Shown piece after piece: positions 14,777 through 23,288 of a DNA stretch of 35,450 nt; the stretch's first letter is position 1, and every line of letters starts with the position of its first letter. The translations under genes and the position numbers were made by a program. The notes beneath the pieces were generated by a model. It made no database searches, was not told the origin of the DNA, and worked only from the letters and a program-made list of their open reading frames with translations. The stretch comes from Clostridiales bacterium (lineage in GTDB: Bacteria; Bacillota; Clostridia; Christensenellales; UBA1242): positions 35,222 to 70,671 of the forward strand of contig DPGI01000001.1 of assembly GCA_003522085.1 (NCBI GenBank). Reading direction: 5' to 3'.

Positions 14777-17700
14777 ATGAAAAGATTTTTAATGTATATC
14801 GTAGTAGCAATTGTGCTGGTTTCGGCCGGTTTTTCTATATATTATGTTGTGAGAAACAACGAGGAAATTTACAGCCGTATTGAAGGCGACGAACTTTTTT
14901 ATATCAATGAAAACGAAACTTTGGAAATTCCTATTGTAAGGGATAATCCTGCGTCATATACAAAATTTATTCTGAAAAGCGGATATGAAGATTATTTGGA
15001 CGTAGACCTTGAAAACTGGACTGTTACTGGCAAAAGCGCAGGAATCGCAACTCTTACTTTTATTTCAACAAACAAAAGATATGAAGGTGAAACATTTGAC
15101 GTTCACTGCCATATCGGAAATGGAACAGTTTCACATCCATATTACATAAGAAACGAACAAGACATTTTAAACATAGGCAAAGGTCAATATAAACTTTCAT
15201 GTTCATATGAAGTTGTCAAAGATATAAAAATGACAGCATCAATGATGCCAATCGGTGTTGAAGTCACAGATGGTGTAATGAAAGTTAATGAATTTTCAGG
15301 GACTATTACTGGTGGCGTTCACAGAAAGAAAATTTCAAACATTAATGTTAAAATCGACAGCAATCTCAGCCCTAAATCATCAGGATTCTTTGCAGTTGTA
15401 GGCTCAAACGGGAAAGTTGAAAACTTAGTTTTTGAAAACATCACAGTCGAAGGATATCACGCCTATGCCGGAACAATTGCAGGAACAAACTTTGGACTTA
15501 TCGGAATGTGCCAAGTCAAAGGCGGAAAGGTTATAAACACATATCCACGCGGTTTCACTGGCGGAATCGTAGGACTCAATGAAAGAGCCTCCGGAAGCGA
15601 TAATTTTGCTCAAATCAATATTTGCGAAGCGAATATAGAACTTAATTCTAAATGGGTAGCAGGGGGCGCTGCCGGCAAAAACAATGGCGGAGTGATTTAC
15701 AACTGCTTGCTTAAAACAAACAAACTTGAACTCAGTGTTGCAGACGGACAAGATCCAAAATATTCATACTATGGTGGCGTTGCAGGAATTTCAGTTTGCG
15801 GCGCAAGCAAATCAGGGGATATTTATGATAGTTATGTCGCAAACTGCCTTGCTTATATTGATGGAATTCAACCAACGACATCACACGTAGCAGGCGTGTT
15901 TGGCGCATACTATGGCAAAAGTGCAGTTTATGAATCTGAAGGAAACTACAAAATGCTTATGTATGTTGCACCTTCAAACATAAAAACATATTATCTTTGC
16001 GATGATGAAGTAGAAATTTCAGACAAAAACCCATCAACAGCACACAGTTATGCAAAGCGCCTTACAAACGAAGAAGCATTGATTAAAAAGACCTACACAG
16101 CGCCAAAAGGAAGCAATTGGAACTTTACCAACATCTGGTCAATTGCTCCGGGAGAATCAATTAGCCTTGCTTTTGATAGTGCTGACGAAGAAAACGTAAT
16201 GGCGTATCAAACATTTGCTTCAAATGGTCAAACAATTACAATTACAACTAAGAAGGAACTTGAAACTGCTTTCGATACAATGAGAGCGCAACCAAGCAAA
16301 AACTATATTTACGAAGTCACCGAATCAATCGTTTATGATGGCAAGGCAAAAGAATGGGAGCCAATCGGATCACAAACCAGACCATTCAAAGGTCAATTCA
16401 AAATGAAAGATGATGTGACAATCACAATCGAAAACATTAAAATCAACAGTGAATTTGCCGGATTGTTTGGATGTATTTCAGGCAACAACACAATCATCAA
16501 AAACATTATTTTGAAAGGTGTTGAAGCAAACGGAACAGTTGTCGGCGGAATCGCAGCTTGCAACTATGGCGCAACAATCGAAAATTGCCAAGTTCACTCA
16601 TATGATTTCTACACAAACAAATATCTCGGTTCAATCGCAGGTTACAACGAAGGAACAATTAAAAATTGTATTGTTTGCTCAGAGCCTAAGACAATCGAAA
16701 AAGAAGTTAATGGTGAAATAGTTAAAGAAATCGTTTATGATGAAGAAACAGGCGAAATTGTTTATACAATGTCATCAAACGGTGGCGGAATGTATATAAA
16801 CACAACTTCAACCGAATCTACAATTTACATCGGCGGAATCGTTGGTAAAAACGCAGGAATAATTGATAAAGTATTCTTAAGCAAAATTGAACTTTTACAA
16901 CTTGCAGGCGAAAATAGAGAACTATATCTTGGTGGAGCAACTGGTGTAAATACAGGCAAAATCGCAGATGTAAAAATCAATAACGGCTTCTCAGTTGAAG
17001 CAAACGACTACACAACATCAAACGCTTATTTTGGTGGTCTGGTAGGCTATCATCAAAGCGGAAGCATCATTTCATCAGCAATCACTGGTGAAGCAGACAA
17101 AGTTCTTTCAGGTTTTGCTTTCAATAAAACAAACGAAAACATTGTTGGCGGAGGACTTGCTGGCTACATTGGCAAGGGCGCAAAAGTTTATTACAGCGTA
17201 GCTGACCTTGTTAAAATGACGGGTTATTCACTTGGCGGATTCGCTGGTGTGTGCGACGGTGAAATTGTTCAAAGTTACGTTTCACAAAACTGCCAAATGG
17301 ACGGTGCATATGTTGGTGGATTTACAGCATCATTAAGAGGGGCAATCGTAGATTGTATGTCAGCCGCAGAATTTAACGCTTCAAAAGTCGAAGCAGGTAT
17401 GACAGTTTATTTGAGAAAAGATTCACGCATTGATCACTGCTATATCGACGTTTCATTCAAACAATCAGCAAACGACGCAAGTGGAAAAGAAACATTTGCA
17501 GAAACAAGTTCGCAGTTTCGCGCAAGACCTGATAGATTTGGATCAATTACAAATACAATCATCGTTGCGGATACTAAGACAGTTACCTCAGTTGACAAAG
17601 ACGGCAAAGAAACTGTTCACGAAGAACTTGATTTCTTCAAATGGGGAATTAAAGATACTACTCTCATCACAAATTGCTATGTAAACATAAATACTGTTAA

Positions 17701-18049
17701 AGCAAAAATTCAAACTTATTTTGCAACATTCGCAAATGATGTTAAAGTTGCAGAATACACAAGCTTAAACTGCACGGCAGATGGGTTGCTTAGCAAACTT
17801 GGATTTTTAGAAAGCAACTGGAACCTTGTTTCAGAAGACAGCGATGCTTCACAAATGGCTATTCCACTTAAAGCAGCCGAAGTTGTTAAGGTTAACATTG
17901 TAAGTAAGCACAATAAAAAAGCAACTGACAACAATAGCTCAGGAGAACAAGAAAAAGAGAATGGCGGGGAGACAACTCCACCTTCAACTCCGGAAATTCC
18001 TGTGATTCCACAACCATCGGCAAGTGGTTATAAAAGAAGAGCCGCTTAA
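14777..18049 (+). CDS. Large membrane-anchored surface protein with Ig-like domain and two GLUG beta-solenoid modules
   Basis: A 1090-residue exported protein, function unknown. Residues 4-26 form an uncleaved-looking signal anchor. Residues ~35-112 resemble a bacterial Ig-like (Big_2) domain ending in VTGKSAGIATLTF. Two solenoid modules follow, ~120-460 and ~484-1020, each opening with the same plan (YxIRNEQDI or TITTKKELETAF, then MPIG or EPIGSQTRPFKG, then GFF/GLFG) and containing about 12 GLUG-like turns such as GGIVGLNE, GGIVGKNAG, GGLVGYHQSG and GGFAGVCDG. The tail (1040-1090) is disordered, Glu/Gly then Pro-rich, ending KRRAA; no LPxTG sorting signal. GLUG proteins are usually cell-surface or adhesin-like. 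It is monocistronic with its own promoter and terminator. The start follows GGAGGG. Confidence 0.85.
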   Translation: MKRFLMYIVVAIVLVSAGFSIYYVVRNNEEIYSRIEGDELFYINENETLEIPIVRDNPASYTKFILKSGYEDYLDVDLENWTVTGKSAGIATLTFISTNKRYEGETFDVHCHIGNGTVSHPYYIRNEQDILNIGKGQYKLSCSYEVVKDIKMTASMMPIGVEVTDGVMKVNEFSGTITGGVHRKKISNINVKIDSNLSPKSSGFFAVVGSNGKVENLVFENITVEGYHAYAGTIAGTNFGLIGMCQVKGGKVINTYPRGFTGGIVGLNERASGSDNFAQINICEANIELNSKWVAGGAAGKNNGGVIYNCLLKTNKLELSVADGQDPKYSYYGGVAGISVCGASKSGDIYDSYVANCLAYIDGIQPTTSHVAGVFGAYYGKSAVYESEGNYKMLMYVAPSNIKTYYLCDDEVEISDKNPSTAHSYAKRLTNEEALIKKTYTAPKGSNWNFTNIWSIAPGESISLAFDSADEENVMAYQTFASNGQTITITTKKELETAFDTMRAQPSKNYIYEVTESIVYDGKAKEWEPIGSQTRPFKGQFKMKDDVTITIENIKINSEFAGLFGCISGNNTIIKNIILKGVEANGTVVGGIAACNYGATIENCQVHSYDFYTNKYLGSIAGYNEGTIKNCIVCSEPKTIEKEVNGEIVKEIVYDEETGEIVYTMSSNGGGMYINTTSTESTIYIGGIVGKNAGIIDKVFLSKIELLQLAGENRELYLGGATGVNTGKIADVKINNGFSVEANDYTTSNAYFGGLVGYHQSGSIISSAITGEADKVLSGFAFNKTNENIVGGGLAGYIGKGAKVYYSVADLVKMTGYSLGGFAGVCDGEIVQSYVSQNCQMDGAYVGGFTASLRGAIVDCMSAAEFNASKVEAGMTVYLRKDSRIDHCYIDVSFKQSANDASGKETFAETSSQFRARPDRFGSITNTIIVADTKTVTSVDKDGKETVHEELDFFKWGIKDTTLITNCYVNINTVKAKIQTYFATFANDVKVAEYTSLNCTADGLLSKLGFLESNWNLVSEDSDASQMAIPLKAAEVVKVNIVSKHNKKATDNNSSGEQEKENGGETTPPSTPEIPVIPQPSASGYKRRAA

Positions 18050-18063
18050 ACAAAACGGAAAAT

Positions 18064-18093
18064 AAAAAAACACGTTTTTAAACGTGTTTTTTT
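18064..18093. terminator. Bidirectional terminator between the GLUG gene and spoVG
   Basis: A 13-bp A/T-flanked stem with core ACACGTTT and AAACGTGT, a 2-base loop, and T runs on both strands. It serves both convergent genes. Confidence 0.9.
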
Positions 18094-18109
18094 GTGGCTT
18101 AAATAAAAA

Positions 18110-18373
18110 TTATTCAGCTTTGTTTGTTTCAGCTTCGTAAGCGTCAAGAATAGTTTTCTTCAATTCTTCTCTTGTTGCTGTGTTGATTGGGTGAACGATG
18201 TCTTTGTATTCGCCTTCAGGTGTTTTTCTGTTTGGCATTGAAATGAAAAGTCCATCTCTTCCGTTGATCACTTTAATGTCGTGAACAACAAAGCACTCGT
18301 CAATAGTAATTGAAGCAACTGCTTTAAGTTTTTCGTCGCTTACTAATCTTACTCTCACATCTGTAATTTTCAA
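18110..18373 (-). CDS. spoVG: SpoVG, RNA-binding regulator
   Basis: SpoVG is a small conserved site-specific RNA/DNA-binding regulator affecting septum formation and sporulation in Bacillus. The 87-residue product matches the family throughout: MKITDVRVRLV at the start, VASITIDECFVVHDIKVI, GLFISMPNRKTPEGEYKDI and HPINTATREELKKTI. The start codon is TTG at 18373, with GGAAGG 9 bases upstream; no in-frame ATG fits the family N-terminus. It has its own promoter and is divergent from the peptidoglycan operon. Confidence 0.95.
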   Translation of the reverse strand: MKITDVRVRLVSDEKLKAVASITIDECFVVHDIKVINGRDGLFISMPNRKTPEGEYKDIVHPINTATREELKKTILDAYEAETNKAE

Positions 18374-18419
18374 ATTTGTATACCTTCCTTTTTAAGTCTC
18401 GCAATATCTTGCTACCCTT

Positions 18420-18447
18420 ATAATATCAAAAAGCATAAAAATTTCAA
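18420..18447 (-). promoter_or_regulatory. Promoter of spoVG
   Basis: Minus strand TTGAAA (18447-18442), 16 bases, TATTAT (18425-18420), giving a leader of roughly 40 bases. It looks like sigma-A rather than the SigH type known in Bacillus. Confidence 0.6.
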
Positions 18448-18454
18448 AATGATT

Positions 18455-18483
18455 TTGACAAGTGAACAAAAAATAAATATCGC
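18455..18483 (+). promoter_or_regulatory. Possible promoter of the peptidoglycan operon
   Basis: A perfect TTGACA (18455-18460) is followed after 17 bases by TATCGC, a poor -10. If used, transcription begins near 18490, only about 8 bases before the GTG start of the first gene, which has no Shine-Dalgarno site. Confidence 0.35.
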
Positions 18484-18497
18484 TCATAAAAGATAAT

Positions 18498-19223
18498 GTG
18501 ATTTATGTTTTTGGCGATTGTCAGATTTATTATCGAGTTTACGGGAAAAGTAAAAGCCGCGTAAACATCTTTTTGCACGGATGGGGACAGAGCGGGAAGT
18601 GCTTTTCAAACATTTTAAAACACTTCAAAGGCTGCCAAAACATCACGATTGATTTTCCGCCTTTCGGAGCCAGCGGTCAGCCGCACGGGTGGAATTTATA
18701 TTCATATGCAAACATGGTCATGTCATTATGTGATCATTTAAAAATTGAAAAATGCAACTTAATAGGCCATTCATTTGGCGGCAGAATAGCAATTTTAATA
18801 GCATCGCTTAAACCGTCGCTTGTTGATAAGATGGTCTTGGTTGGAAGCGCTGGAATGAAGCCAAAGCACAAAATTTCATATTATTTTAATGTTTTTTCAT
18901 ATAAAATACTTAAATTTTTTGGATATTTTCCTAAAAATGCTGGGTCAAGCGATTATTGCAAACTTTCTGATGACATGAAAAAAACTTTTGTATCAATAGT
19001 TAATACGCCACTGGAAGAATATTGCCCACAAATTGTTGCGCGCACACTTATTGTGTTTGGAGAGCGCGACAGTGAAACTCCTGTTTATATGGCAAAGCGT
19101 TTGAATCGTCTAATTAAAAATTCGGAACTTGTAATTTTAGAAGGTGCAGGACACTTTGTGTTTGTTGATCGAGAAATGGCTTTTGTAAGGGTGACAAAAA
19201 ACTTTTTGTTGGGGGCGGAATGA
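18498..19223 (+). CDS. Alpha/beta hydrolase, first gene of the murein precursor operon
   Basis: A 241-residue cytoplasmic alpha/beta-fold hydrolase of unknown substrate. The oxyanion region FLHGWGQSGKCF is near residue 26, the nucleophile elbow GHSFGG near 89-94 supplies the serine, the acid is in VFGERDSETP, and the histidine is in GAGHFVF near 221, so the triad is complete. The start is GTG with no visible Shine-Dalgarno sequence. Its stop overlaps the ATG of the next gene (ATGA), so it is co-translated with the membrane-anchored MurF-like ligase. That coupling suggests a role in cell-wall precursor metabolism; this is inference. Confidence 0.88.
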   Translation: MIYVFGDCQIYYRVYGKSKSRVNIFLHGWGQSGKCFSNILKHFKGCQNITIDFPPFGASGQPHGWNLYSYANMVMSLCDHLKIEKCNLIGHSFGGRIAILIASLKPSLVDKMVLVGSAGMKPKHKISYYFNVFSYKILKFFGYFPKNAGSSDYCKLSDDMKKTFVSIVNTPLEEYCPQIVARTLIVFGERDSETPVYMAKRLNRLIKNSELVILEGAGHFVFVDREMAFVRVTKNFLLGAE

Positions 19224-20638
19224 ATATTATTTTTGGAACGCTTTTTTTGGTGTTTTTTTTCGCAATTTCTTATCCTTTCGCAAAAAATTTTCAACTTAGC
19301 GGATATGACATTAAATATTACATAAAAAATATCTTTGTATTTTCATACTATTTCAATGGCAAAAACAAACTTGTTTTCACCAAGAGAATGACTCGGCTTA
19401 TAGTTTGTTATTTGTTTTTACTTATTTTGATTACATATTCTTACTTTATTTTCTTAAACTGCATTTGGCTTATTGCGCTGTGTGTCATAATCGAGTTTGT
19501 GCTGTTGCAGCCTATTTTGTTGCTGGCAGCGGCGATAGTTTCTCCATTTGAAAGATGGATTAAGTCGAGATATATCACGAAGGCTAAAAAACGGCTGAGT
19601 CAATTTAAAGGCAAAAAAATTGCAATCACTGGCAGTTTTGGCAAAACTTCTACCAAAAACTTTTTGGCGCAAATTTTGCAAAAAAAATATAAAGTTTGCA
19701 CGACTCCGAAAAATTACAATACGCCGATGGGGCTATGCAAAACTGCGCTGGAAGTTTTAAACGATGACGATGAAATTTTAATTGTTGAAATGGGAGCGCG
19801 CCGCAAGGGCGACATTGCCCAGTTGATGGAAATGCTACAGCCGACCTATGGGATTTTGACCGCGGTGGGCGCGCAACATCTTGAAAGTTTTGGCAGTGAG
19901 GAAGCGATTGAAAAGACAAAGTATGAATTATGTGAGCATATGTGCAAGGGCGGCAGTATAGTGTTTGATTGCGCCTGCGAGACTACTAAAAAACTTTATG
20001 AACGTTATCAAAACAATAAGGTGGCGGCAAACGTTGATGGCGGTGTGCGGTTCGATAAAATAAAATATTCAGCAAAAGGCTGTCAATGCGAGATTTTTAT
20101 AGACAAAAAGAGCCATAAAGTCAAATTGCAGCTTATCGGCAGCGAAATATTAAAAGACCTTGCTTGTGCGGTTAGCATGGCAAGCATTCTGGGACTTGAT
20201 GAGAAAGAGATAATTGAAGCGTTAAAAGACTTGCAGCCCGCGCCGCATAGATTACAACTGCTGCCAAATTCGTTTTGCACGGTTATAGATGATTCATACA
20301 ACAGCAATATTTTGGGCGCTATGCAAGCGTGCGAATGTGTGCAACTGTTTTCGGGACCAAAAATAATTGTTTCGCCCGGACTTGTTGAGCAGGGGGATAA
20401 ACAATATGAGCTAAATTATAAACTCGGGAAAATAATAGGGGTAAGTTGCGACGAATTTATTATCATGAACGAAACAAACAAAAATGCGTTGTTTCAAGGT
20501 GCGCTTGCCGCGGGAATGAAAATTGAAAATATTCATTTTGCGTCCACGCGAAAAGAGCAAGGGGCGCTGCTTAAAAGTTTGCAAAAAAGGGGAAGTGTTG
20601 TGCTTTTTGAAAACGACCTTCCAGACAACTACAAATAG
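19220..20638 (+). CDS. murF: Membrane-anchored MurF-like Mur ligase
   Basis: Probably the ligase adding D-Ala-D-Ala to UDP-MurNAc-tripeptide. ATP site GSFGKTSTKNF near residue 137, NYNTPMGL near 165, EMGARRKGDI near 190, and the C-terminal DDSYNSN near 355 fit MurF central and C-terminal domains. Unusually, residues 1-112 are not the MurF N-terminal substrate domain but several hydrophobic helices (about 1-21, 57-78 and 83-108), so the enzyme should be membrane-bound. It overlaps the alpha/beta hydrolase by 4 bases and is followed by ddl, which makes D-Ala-D-Ala, supporting a MurF function. A different Mur-type ligase acting on a lipid-linked substrate cannot be excluded. Confidence 0.8.
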   Translation: MNIIFGTLFLVFFFAISYPFAKNFQLSGYDIKYYIKNIFVFSYYFNGKNKLVFTKRMTRLIVCYLFLLILITYSYFIFLNCIWLIALCVIIEFVLLQPILLLAAAIVSPFERWIKSRYITKAKKRLSQFKGKKIAITGSFGKTSTKNFLAQILQKKYKVCTTPKNYNTPMGLCKTALEVLNDDDEILIVEMGARRKGDIAQLMEMLQPTYGILTAVGAQHLESFGSEEAIEKTKYELCEHMCKGGSIVFDCACETTKKLYERYQNNKVAANVDGGVRFDKIKYSAKGCQCEIFIDKKSHKVKLQLIGSEILKDLACAVSMASILGLDEKEIIEALKDLQPAPHRLQLLPNSFCTVIDDSYNSNILGAMQACECVQLFSGPKIIVSPGLVEQGDKQYELNYKLGKIIGVSCDEFIIMNETNKNALFQGALAAGMKIENIHFASTRKEQGALLKSLQKRGSVVLFENDLPDNYK

Positions 20639-20645
20639 GAGAGTT

Positions 20646-21734
20646 ATGAAAAAAGTTTTAGTTTTATATGGTGGAAAAAGTGTTGAACATGATATTTCGA
20701 TTATAACCGCCTTGCAAGCGATGAATGCGATAAAAAACGATGTGCTGCTTTTGCCTGTCTATGTGACAGGCGACGGGCAATTTGTGTCCGCCGGCAATCT
20801 GCTTGACGTGAATATTTATTCCGATTTTGCCCGCAAAGCTAAACACAAAAAAGAAGTGTATTTTCAGTTGGGGAAAGGAACAGTTGTCTTAAAAGGTCGG
20901 TTTAAAAACAAGACCATAAAACCAGATGTCGCACTCATTTGCAATCACGGCGCGAATGGCGAAGACGGCATGATGTCGGCACTTATGGAACTTGCTGGGA
21001 TCGCTTACACTTGCCCAAGCGTTGAATGCAGCAGCGTGTGTATGGATAAAGAAGTTGCCAAAATAATTCTGGCCAGCAAAGATATTCCTGTTACAGATTT
21101 TGTGTGCGGCGAAGATTTAAAAATTAAAGACATCACATCGGCACTGACTTTTCCTATTATTGTCAAACCTTCGCGCTGTGGCAGCAGTGTAGGAATAACT
21201 AAATGTGACAATGCCCAACAATTAAAAATATCGATAGATATCGCAAAAATGTATGACAAAAAGCTACTTTTTGAGCATTTTATTGAAAACGGCCGCGAAT
21301 TTAATTGTGCTTGCTTGTGTCGCGGCGGCAAATATAAAACATCAAAAGTGTGCGAAGTTCGCCCTAAAGGGCTTTATAGTTTTGAAGAAAAATACTTAAG
21401 CGACAAGCCATCTTCAACTTTCAAAATCGAAAAAGAAGCAAAGAAAATGATTGAAAAACTAACTGTCGAAGTGTGCAAAATCTTGGATTGCCAAGGCGTT
21501 GTGCGCGTTGACTTTTTGATGGCAAAAGACGGCAAGATGTTTGTAAATGAAGTCAACACGATTCCTGGCTCGCTTGCATTTTATTTGTTTGACAATATGA
21601 AAGAAGTTGTGTTTGAAAGCATTGATATGGCGCTTGAAAGATTTGAGAAAAATAAACAGATTTCTTTTAATAATGACTCGCAAGCGCTGAATGTATTTGC
21701 AAACGCAAATATGAATAAATATGCAAAGAAATAA
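20646..21734 (+). CDS. ddl: D-alanine--D-alanine ligase
   Basis: An ATP-grasp enzyme making the D-Ala-D-Ala dipeptide that MurF adds. Visible motifs are GGKSVEHDISI at the N-terminus, NHGANGEDGMM near 101, PIIVKPSRCGSSVGI near 170-184, YSFEEKY near 245 (the loop with the tyrosine usual in D-Ala-D-Ala rather than D-Ala-D-Lac enzymes), and VVRVDF with FVNEVNTIPGS near 298-315 carrying the magnesium ligands. At 362 residues it is of normal length. The ATG at 20646 follows AGGAGAG that overlaps the murF stop; longer in-frame extensions into murF are ignored. Confidence 0.94.
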   Translation: MKKVLVLYGGKSVEHDISIITALQAMNAIKNDVLLLPVYVTGDGQFVSAGNLLDVNIYSDFARKAKHKKEVYFQLGKGTVVLKGRFKNKTIKPDVALICNHGANGEDGMMSALMELAGIAYTCPSVECSSVCMDKEVAKIILASKDIPVTDFVCGEDLKIKDITSALTFPIIVKPSRCGSSVGITKCDNAQQLKISIDIAKMYDKKLLFEHFIENGREFNCACLCRGGKYKTSKVCEVRPKGLYSFEEKYLSDKPSSTFKIEKEAKKMIEKLTVEVCKILDCQGVVRVDFLMAKDGKMFVNEVNTIPGSLAFYLFDNMKEVVFESIDMALERFEKNKQISFNNDSQALNVFANANMNKYAKK

Positions 21735-21812
21735 ATATAAATTCAATTAAATATCGGCACAAATTAAAATGATATGAATGCCAAAACTTGAATATTATAG
21801 TTTGAGGGGAAC

Positions 21813-23288
21813 GTGAAACTAAAAGAGCTTTTAAATGTTACAAACAGCGATGAGCTGCCAATGAGCCTGCTTGAAAGAGAAGTTAAAAACATTAAAATCG
21901 ACCTTAACAAAATTGAACAAGGCGATGTGTTTTTGCTTTTGAAAGATGACGAGCAGGCGCAATTTAAAATGAAAGAAGCGTTAAAGGCGGGCGCTGATTT
22001 TGTGCTGTCTAGCAATGACTATGGACTTGATAATTGTTTTGCGATTCGAAATCCGCGCCGCGCTTTTGCGATAATGGAAAAAAAGTTGCATAACTGCGCA
22101 TGTGATAAGATGAAACTAATTGGCGTCACTGGAACGAATGGAAAGACGACAACCACAAACATAATTTACAACATTTTAAAAGGCGCGGGCAAAAAGGTTG
22201 GAATTATCGGCACACTTGGATACAAGACCGACGGCGATTGGATAGATACGGGATTCACAACGCCTGATCCAGACATAATGCACGACGTGTTTTTAAAGAT
22301 GTATAACTCAGGTGTAGAGTATGTTGTTATGGAAGTTTCCGCGCACGCACTTGCTCTTGAAAAAATGGAAGGAATCAAATTTGATGTCGGCGTTTTGACA
22401 AATATCACTCAAGATCACTTGGACTTTTTCGGCAATATGGAAAATTACACAAACGCGAAATACAAATTTTTTGATGGTAGGCATTGCCGAAAGGCTGTTG
22501 TGTGCAGTGACGGCGTAAACATGAACAAGTTTATGAAAATGTGCGAAGTGCCGGTGATTTCATACGGCATGTATAGTCCTGCTGACGTGTTTGCGATTGA
22601 TGTAAAACAAACGTTTGGCGGCAGCAATTTTGTTTGCAACGATTGTGACGAAATTGCATTTATCACTACGCCGCTTGTGGGGGAATACAACGTGCAAAAC
22701 ACATTGGCGGCAATTAGCGCTTGTTCGCTTATTGGAATGGATCTTAAAACGATTGAAAGACAACTTCGCTTTCTTCCGCAAATAGATGGCAGATTTGACA
22801 TTATCCAGCACGCAGGCAAAAAGGTCGTGATTGATTATGCACACACTCCCGACGGCATGGAAAAACTTATTTCGACCGTTCGCTCTCTAACAAAAGGCCG
22901 GGTTTTGACTTTGTTTGGTTGCGGCGGAAATCGCGATGCGATAAAAAGACCAATTATGGGCAAAATAACCACAAAGCTTAGTGACAAATGCTTTTTTACT
23001 AGTGACAACCCAAGATTTGAAGATCCGTGTGCAATAATTTCGCAGATTGTTCAAGGCGCAGAACGTGACAATTATGTGATTGAGCCCGACCGCAAAAAGG
23101 CTATAAAGATGGCGCTTGATGAAACGGGTGAAAGCGATGTTTTAATCATTGCGGGCAAGGGTGCGGAAAAATACCAAGACATATGCGGGCAAAAACAACC
23201 ATACGATGATTATAGCCAAGTTTTGTCATATGAACAAGAGCATAGTTTAGTCAAAGCAAAGGAGGCGGAGGGTGATTATAAGCGTTAA
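21813..23288 (+). CDS. murE: UDP-MurNAc-tripeptide synthetase (meso-DAP adding)
   Basis: Adds the third amino acid to UDP-MurNAc-L-Ala-D-Glu. The 491-residue enzyme shows the N-terminal UDP-substrate domain, ATP site VTGTNGKTTTT near 104, TTPDP near 149, EVSAHALAL near 170, and QDHLDFFG near 196. DNPR near 397 is the motif associated with meso-diaminopimelate specificity, which predicts an mDAP cross-linked wall. The start is GTG with GAGGGG 3-4 bases upstream. A 78-base gap separates it from ddl; its 3' end overlaps mraY by 17 bases. Confidence 0.95.
   Translation: MKLKELLNVTNSDELPMSLLEREVKNIKIDLNKIEQGDVFLLLKDDEQAQFKMKEALKAGADFVLSSNDYGLDNCFAIRNPRRAFAIMEKKLHNCACDKMKLIGVTGTNGKTTTTNIIYNILKGAGKKVGIIGTLGYKTDGDWIDTGFTTPDPDIMHDVFLKMYNSGVEYVVMEVSAHALALEKMEGIKFDVGVLTNITQDHLDFFGNMENYTNAKYKFFDGRHCRKAVVCSDGVNMNKFMKMCEVPVISYGMYSPADVFAIDVKQTFGGSNFVCNDCDEIAFITTPLVGEYNVQNTLAAISACSLIGMDLKTIERQLRFLPQIDGRFDIIQHAGKKVVIDYAHTPDGMEKLISTVRSLTKGRVLTLFGCGGNRDAIKRPIMGKITTKLSDKCFFTSDNPRFEDPCAIISQIVQGAERDNYVIEPDRKKAIKMALDETGESDVLIIAGKGAEKYQDICGQKQPYDDYSQVLSYEQEHSLVKAKEAEGDYKR

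Noticed and set aside
20523..20645. 41-codon N-terminal extension of Ddl
   Set aside because: Lies within the end of murF; the ATG at 20646 has a good ribosome binding site and the family N-terminus.
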